A stretch of DNA of 16,864 nucleotides from Bacillota bacterium (GTDB lineage: Bacteria > Bacillota > Clostridia > Christensenellales > UMGS416). Numbering within the stretch: position 1 is the stretch's first letter; every line of letters starts with the position of its first letter. Where the stretch lies: the NCBI GenBank assembly GCA_023421955.1, contig JAEZSE010000025.1:1-16864 (forward strand), read 5' to 3'. A program made the translations under genes and the position numbers. This document shows positions 14,216-16,864 of this stretch, piece after piece. The notes beneath the pieces were generated by a model. The model did no database searches. It worked only from the letters and a program-made list of their open reading frames with translations, and was not told where the DNA came from.

Positions 14216-15415
14216 TTATAACCGCGCTGCGATGGCCTTGATGAACCCCTGTGTGTTTACAATTTCTTTGGCGCCGCCCTGCGCCAGCAGGGCCAACTCT
14301 TTGGTCATCGTGCCTTGCTCGATCATCTCCACAGTAGCCTTTTCGAGCCGGTCGGCAAAGGCGGCAAGCTCCTCAATCTTGTCCAACTGGCCACGTTTAC
14401 GAAGCGCACCGGTCCACGCAAACAATGTGGCCACGGAGTTGGTGGAGGTTTCGATGCCCTTCAGGTGGTTGTAGTAATGGCGCGTCACGGTGCCGTGGGC
14501 GGCTTCATATTCATAGTGGCCCTCAGGTGATACCAAGACTGACGTCATCATTGCCAGTGATCCGAATACAGTAGCAACCATATCGCTCATCACATCGCCG
14601 TCGTAATTCTTGCACGCCCAAATGAAGCCGCCTTCGGAGCGCATCACACGGGCAACGGCGTCATCGATCAGCATATAGTAATACTGTATGCCTGCTGCTG
14701 CAAACTTCTCCTTGTATTCCGTTTCAAACACATCGTGAAATATATCTTTGAAGCGGTGGTCATAAATCTTGGAGATGGTGTCCTTCGAGCCGAACCAAAG
14801 ATCCTGTTTGGTGTCAAGCGCGTAGTTGAAGCAGGATCGGGCAAAGCTGAAGATGGAAGCATCGGTGTTGTGCATGCCCATCACAATGCCGCCGGTGCCG
14901 GAGAAACCCATAATCTCCTGCTTGTTTTGCGTGCCGTCACGATGGGTGATGACAAGTTCGGCTTTCCCGCCATCTTCCACCATTGACTCCACACTACGGT
15001 AAATGTCACCATATGCATGGCGGGCGATTGTGATCGGGGCGGCCCAGCGCTCCACAAGAGGCTTGATGTTTTTCACCACAACCGGTGCGCGGAATACTGT
15101 GCCATCCAAAATGGCCCGGATCGTGGCATTGGGGCTCTTCCACATCTTCTTGAGCTTGTATTCCTCCATACGTTGGGCATTGGGAGTGATCGTAGCACAT
15201 TTCACACCTACGCCATACTTCTTGATGGCAAGCGCGGCATCCACAGTCACCTGGTCTCCAGTCTCATCGCGGTAAGGCAAACCCAAGTCATAGTATTCAG
15301 TTTTTAGGTCCACATAGGGCAGGATCAATTCATCCTTGATCATCTGCCAGATGACTCTCGTCATCTCATCGCCATCCATTTCCACCAAAGGGGTCGACAT
15401 CTGAATCTTGGGCAT
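14216..15415 (-). CDS. icd: NADP-dependent isocitrate dehydrogenase, eukaryotic type
   Basis: This enzyme oxidatively decarboxylates isocitrate to 2-oxoglutarate with NADP. The 399-residue product is the homodimeric type closer to eukaryotic IDH1/IDH2 than to E. coli Icd. Signatures are EMDGDEMTRVIW, ATITPNAQR, MWKSPNATIRAILDGTVFR, the substrate Arg in IARHAYGDIYR, the metal-binding IDDAVARVM and KNYDGDVMSD-MVA blocks, and AAHGTVTRHY with ETSTN for NADP. Nothing essential is missing. The ATG at 15413-15415 has AGGAGG four bases upstream. It is a single-gene unit with its own promoter, convergent with tgl. In a fermentative organism it likely supplies 2-oxoglutarate for glutamate synthesis and NADPH. 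Confidence 0.97.
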   Translation of the reverse strand: MPKIQMSTPLVEMDGDEMTRVIWQMIKDELILPYVDLKTEYYDLGLPYRDETGDQVTVDAALAIKKYGVGVKCATITPNAQRMEEYKLKKMWKSPNATIRAILDGTVFRAPVVVKNIKPLVERWAAPITIARHAYGDIYRSVESMVEDGGKAELVITHRDGTQNKQEIMGFSGTGGIVMGMHNTDASIFSFARSCFNYALDTKQDLWFGSKDTISKIYDHRFKDIFHDVFETEYKEKFAAAGIQYYYMLIDDAVARVMRSEGGFIWACKNYDGDVMSDMVATVFGSLAMMTSVLVSPEGHYEYEAAHGTVTRHYYNHLKGIETSTNSVATLFAWTGALRKRGQLDKIEELAAFADRLEKATVEMIEQGTMTKELALLAQGGAKEIVNTQGFIKAIAARL

Positions 15416-15453
15416 GGTTCCTCCTATATGAAAGCAAATTGTAGTCTCCGTTG

Positions 15454-15482
15454 ATGATACCGGATAATACGGTAAAATGCAA
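15454..15482 (-). promoter_or_regulatory. Sigma-A type promoter of icd
   Basis: On the minus strand TTGCAT (15477-15482) and TATCAT (15454-15459) are 17 bases apart. The predicted start is about 30 bases before the icd ATG. Confidence 0.7.
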
Positions 15483-15682
15483 GATTTTGGTTAGGATGCT
15501 GCGTTTTCATGTTTCGCTGGGGGGGTCTGGAGAAGTTGGATGATGAAACAAGAAGAATTATTAGTTTACAAATTGATGCCAAATTCAAGAAGCCATAAAT
15601 CGTATTGCGCGATGTGCGCCAATTCGACAGGCGCTCTTGGTTTATCACACATTGATAACCAAATCACTCATCAGTCAGGTAC
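15483..15682. other. Non-coding stretch with clustered inverted repeats
   Basis: No convincing gene lies here. It holds GCGC-gatgt-GCGC (15607-15619), an overlapping GCGCC...GGCGC pair (15616-15634), and a 10-bp stem with one bulge, TTGGTTTATCA / TGATAACCAA (15637-15662), plus a run of seven G near 15521. A 28-codon minus-strand frame at 15566-15652 lacks a ribosome binding site. It could be a decayed gene, a small RNA or an old insertion junction. Confidence 0.4.
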
Positions 15683-15715
15683 AAAAAAGCCCGCTGGCTC
15701 GTCACCGAAGCGGGC
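15683..15715 (-). terminator. Rho-independent terminator downstream of the XRE gene
   Basis: On the minus strand GCCCGCT and AGCGGGC form a 7-bp GC-rich stem with a 13-base apical region that can pair further (TCG/CGA), followed by six T. It lies 127 bases after the XRE regulator stop and before the icd promoter, insulating icd from that gene. Between the stop and the terminator (15716-15842) I see no gene. Confidence 0.8.
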
Positions 15716-15842
15716 AATGCTATAGAAGTTCGATAACAAACAACCCCTTGTGTATTGCTTAATCAGTACCATGCGTTATAGCGAGTTGTCCTGTAGAAAC
15801 AGTTACGCTAAATCAGCACTGGTTTTGCAAGCATGACCGGGA

Positions 15843-16220
15843 TTATTCCTTGCTGTCTTCTGCAACCGACTCCTCGGCAACAGAGTCTGAATCGACGCGG
15901 CGCACACGATACCCACGGCGCTCATTCATAATCTTCACCAGATTGATCATTGTTTCCTGCTGGTTGGGTGTCAGAGACAGGATGCCTTTGAACAACGTCT
16001 CATGGCGCAGCGGAACGGGCTTGGTCTCACCAGAAAAGAACTCGGCCAATGTAACGTCCAACGCGCGGCAGATCTTGCTGAGCGTATAGACCGTGGGGGA
16101 CTTCATGCCGTTTTCCACGGCGCTGATGGTGGACTGGCTGATGCCAGCGCGGCGAGCCAGTGCGTTGCCGCTGATGTTGCGCTCAACCCTGAGCTGATAG
16201 ATCCTCTTGCCAACTTCCAT
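15843..16220 (-). CDS. XRE family transcriptional regulator
   Basis: The 125-residue product has an N-terminal HTH_3 (Cro/C1-type) domain at about residues 4-62: GKRIYQLRVERNISG, then ALARRAGISQSTISAVENG with the recognition helix near 28-38, then SPTVYTLSKICRALDVTLAEFF. The remaining part has LTPNQQETMINLVKIMNERR, possibly for oligomerisation, and an acidic Ser/Glu-rich tail. The layout recalls SinR-like regulators, but the C-terminal half does not obviously match SinR. The ATG at 16220 follows a GAGAGGG-type site. Its own upstream region carries two candidate promoters and Spo0A-box-like sequences. Targets are unknown; it is divergent from an isomerase family gene. Confidence 0.92.
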   Translation of the reverse strand: MEVGKRIYQLRVERNISGNALARRAGISQSTISAVENGMKSPTVYTLSKICRALDVTLAEFFSGETKPVPLRHETLFKGILSLTPNQQETMINLVKIMNERRGYRVRRVDSDSVAEESVAEDSKE

Positions 16221-16267
16221 TTCTTTACCCTCTCCTCATATTCTTTGGTTGAATTCTCTCATCATCC

Positions 16268-16295
16268 AATATACAATAATACTATCTTCCATCAA
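16268..16295 (-). promoter_or_regulatory. Candidate proximal promoter of the XRE gene
   Basis: On the minus strand TTGATG (16290-16295) and TATATT (16268-16273) are 16 bases apart. The predicted start is about 40 bases before the ATG at 16220. Confidence 0.4.
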
Positions 16296-16450
16296 ATCAA
16301 TCCATTGCACGATTAGCGCCAGGATTCGTTTTGGAAATGGAACAGGCTCCCTCTTGTTGGCTATCAAATGGCGTCAAAGAAATAGACTCACTCCTTTTCA
16401 ACTGTATTCACCTGATTGCCCAGCGAACGCCTGTTATGTTTTGTACGCTT

Positions 16451-16459
16451 ATTATAACA
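16451..16459 (-). promoter_or_regulatory. Candidate distal promoter (extended -10) of the XRE gene
   Basis: On the minus strand TGTTATAAT gives an extended -10 with perfect TATAAT (16451-16456). The -35 region is poor, which is common at activator-dependent promoters, and it overlaps a Spo0A-box-like sequence. The leader to the XRE ATG would be about 220 bases. Confidence 0.4.
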
Positions 16460-16470
16460 TCTAAATTAAC

Positions 16471-16497
16471 TGTCGTACAGTGTCTTTTTTTGTCGAA
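16471..16497 (+). promoter_or_regulatory. Two Spo0A-box-like sites
   Basis: TGTCGAA at 16491-16497, preceded by a run of T, is a perfect match to the known 0A box. TGTCGTA at 16471-16477 matches six of seven and starts 20 bases away, about two helical turns. They lie in the intergenic region between the XRE regulator and the divergent isomerase gene. Short motifs occur by chance, so the assignment is tentative. Confidence 0.4.
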
Positions 16498-16557
16498 CGT
16501 AATTTTCTTCAAGTTTTTTTGTGAAAGTGTGATCCTGAAGAAGAGCATGAATTGTTC

Positions 16558-16586
16558 TTTACTAACATGTATACAAATGATAGAAT
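16558..16586 (+). promoter_or_regulatory. Promoter of the isomerase family gene, with an internal palindrome
   Basis: TTTACT (16558-16563) and TAGAAT (16581-16586) are 17 bases apart. The spacer holds the palindrome TGTATACA followed by AAT, which resembles half of an AraR/GntR-type operator and would occlude the promoter if bound. The rest of the 16221-16616 gap holds the sites listed separately and no gene. Confidence 0.5.
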
Positions 16587-16616
16587 TTATATTAACGATT
16601 TTTTGGAGGGAACGAC

Positions 16617-16864
16617 ATGCAAAACATACCAGAAGTCAAGCTTGGGATTATCGCAGTCAGCCGCGATTGCTTCCCGGTGGAGCTTTCCGTGCGCCGCAGG
16701 AAGGCAGTTGCTGAAGCTTGCAAAGCCGCGGGCATTTCCATTTTTGAAGCGCCCACAGCTGTTGAAAATGAAGTCCATGCCATGAAGGCTCTGGATGAAG
16801 TGAAGGCCGCAGGTGTGAACGCCCTGGTGGTATTTTTGGGCAACTTCGGCCCCGAAGGCCCTGA
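16617..16864 (+). CDS. L-fucose/L-arabinose isomerase family protein, N-terminal part (runs off the right edge)
   Basis: Only the first 82 complete codons are present. The product begins MQNIPEVKLGIIAVSRDCFP, followed by ELSVRRRKAVAEACKAAG, a PTAVENEVHAMKALDE segment and VNALVVFLGNFGPEGP. These match my recollection of the N-terminal domain of clostridial proteins annotated as L-fucose/L-arabinose isomerase family, which interconvert aldose and ketose sugars; the catalytic metal ligands lie beyond the window, so activity cannot be judged. The ATG at 16617 has GGAGGG six bases upstream. It is divergent from the XRE regulator and has its own promoter with a possible operator. It is probably the first gene of a sugar-use operon, but that is inference. 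Confidence 0.75.
   Translation, partial: MQNIPEVKLGIIAVSRDCFPVELSVRRRKAVAEACKAAGISIFEAPTAVENEVHAMKALDEVKAAGVNALVVFLGNFGPEGP

Noticed and set aside
15424..15648. 74-codon minus-strand open frame between icd and the XRE gene
   Set aside because: It covers the icd promoter, has no ribosome binding site and no recognisable features.
15566..15652. 28-codon minus-strand frame beginning MCDKPRAPVE
   Set aside because: The composition looks protein-like, but it has no ribosome binding site, lies just beyond a terminator and coincides with inverted repeats; at most a gene remnant.
15683..15740. tRNA-like sequence (GC-rich stem and GTTCGAT)
   Set aside because: No cloverleaf can be drawn; the stem is an intrinsic terminator with a T-run.
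16331..16714. 127-codon plus-strand frame crossing the isomerase start
   Set aside because: It overlaps the well-supported isomerase family gene in another frame and its first half is AT-rich promoter DNA.

Overview
The window (about 16.9 kb, moderately GC-rich) looks like the chromosome of a spore-forming, low-GC-lineage Firmicute, most likely a clostridial (Eubacteriales-type) bacterium. Supporting signs are the Gram-positive replicative polymerase gene polC directly after an isoprenoid/envelope gene cluster, a short clostridial-type EF-Ts, strong AGGAGG-type ribosome binding sites, several TTG starts, and a homologue of the spore-coat transglutaminase Tgl. I cannot name the genus. There is no CRISPR array, rRNA, tRNA or intact insertion sequence.

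Region 1 (1-8865, all minus strand) is the conserved housekeeping cluster. In the direction of transcription it runs rpsB-tsf, terminator, pyrH-frr-(small PASTA-like gene)-uppS-cdsA-dxr-rseP-ispG-polC. It couples translation (S2, EF-Ts, ribosome recycling), UMP phosphorylation, MEP-pathway isoprenoid synthesis (Dxr, IspG), the undecaprenyl carrier (UppS), CDP-diacylglycerol (CdsA) and site-2 proteolysis (RseP). Two start/stop junctions around the PASTA-like gene, and the rseP/ispG junction, are ATGA overlaps. proS, often found between ispG and polC, is absent; a repeat-rich intergenic stretch lies there instead. A near-consensus promoter and a leader hairpin precede rpsB.

Region 2 (8866-12555, minus) is accessory: a DUF4177-like small protein with its own promoter, then a four-gene unit transcribed leftward from a good promoter at about 12.54 kb (unknown 200-aa protein, MBL-fold hydrolase, short QueG-like double 4Fe-4S protein, YitT-family membrane protein).

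Region 3 (12556-14200, plus) is a two-gene unit: an unrecognised 256-aa basic protein whose 3' end overlaps the start of tgl. This is the most interesting part of the window, because the partner may be a substrate or assembly factor for spore-coat crosslinking. It ends in a hairpin repeat shared with the ispG-polC gap.

Region 4 (14216-16864) holds a eukaryotic-type NADP-dependent isocitrate dehydrogenase (minus) with its own promoter, a structured non-coding stretch with a terminator, an XRE-family regulator (minus) whose upstream region carries Spo0A-box-like sequences, and the start of a divergent L-fucose/L-arabinose isomerase family gene (plus) that runs off the window.
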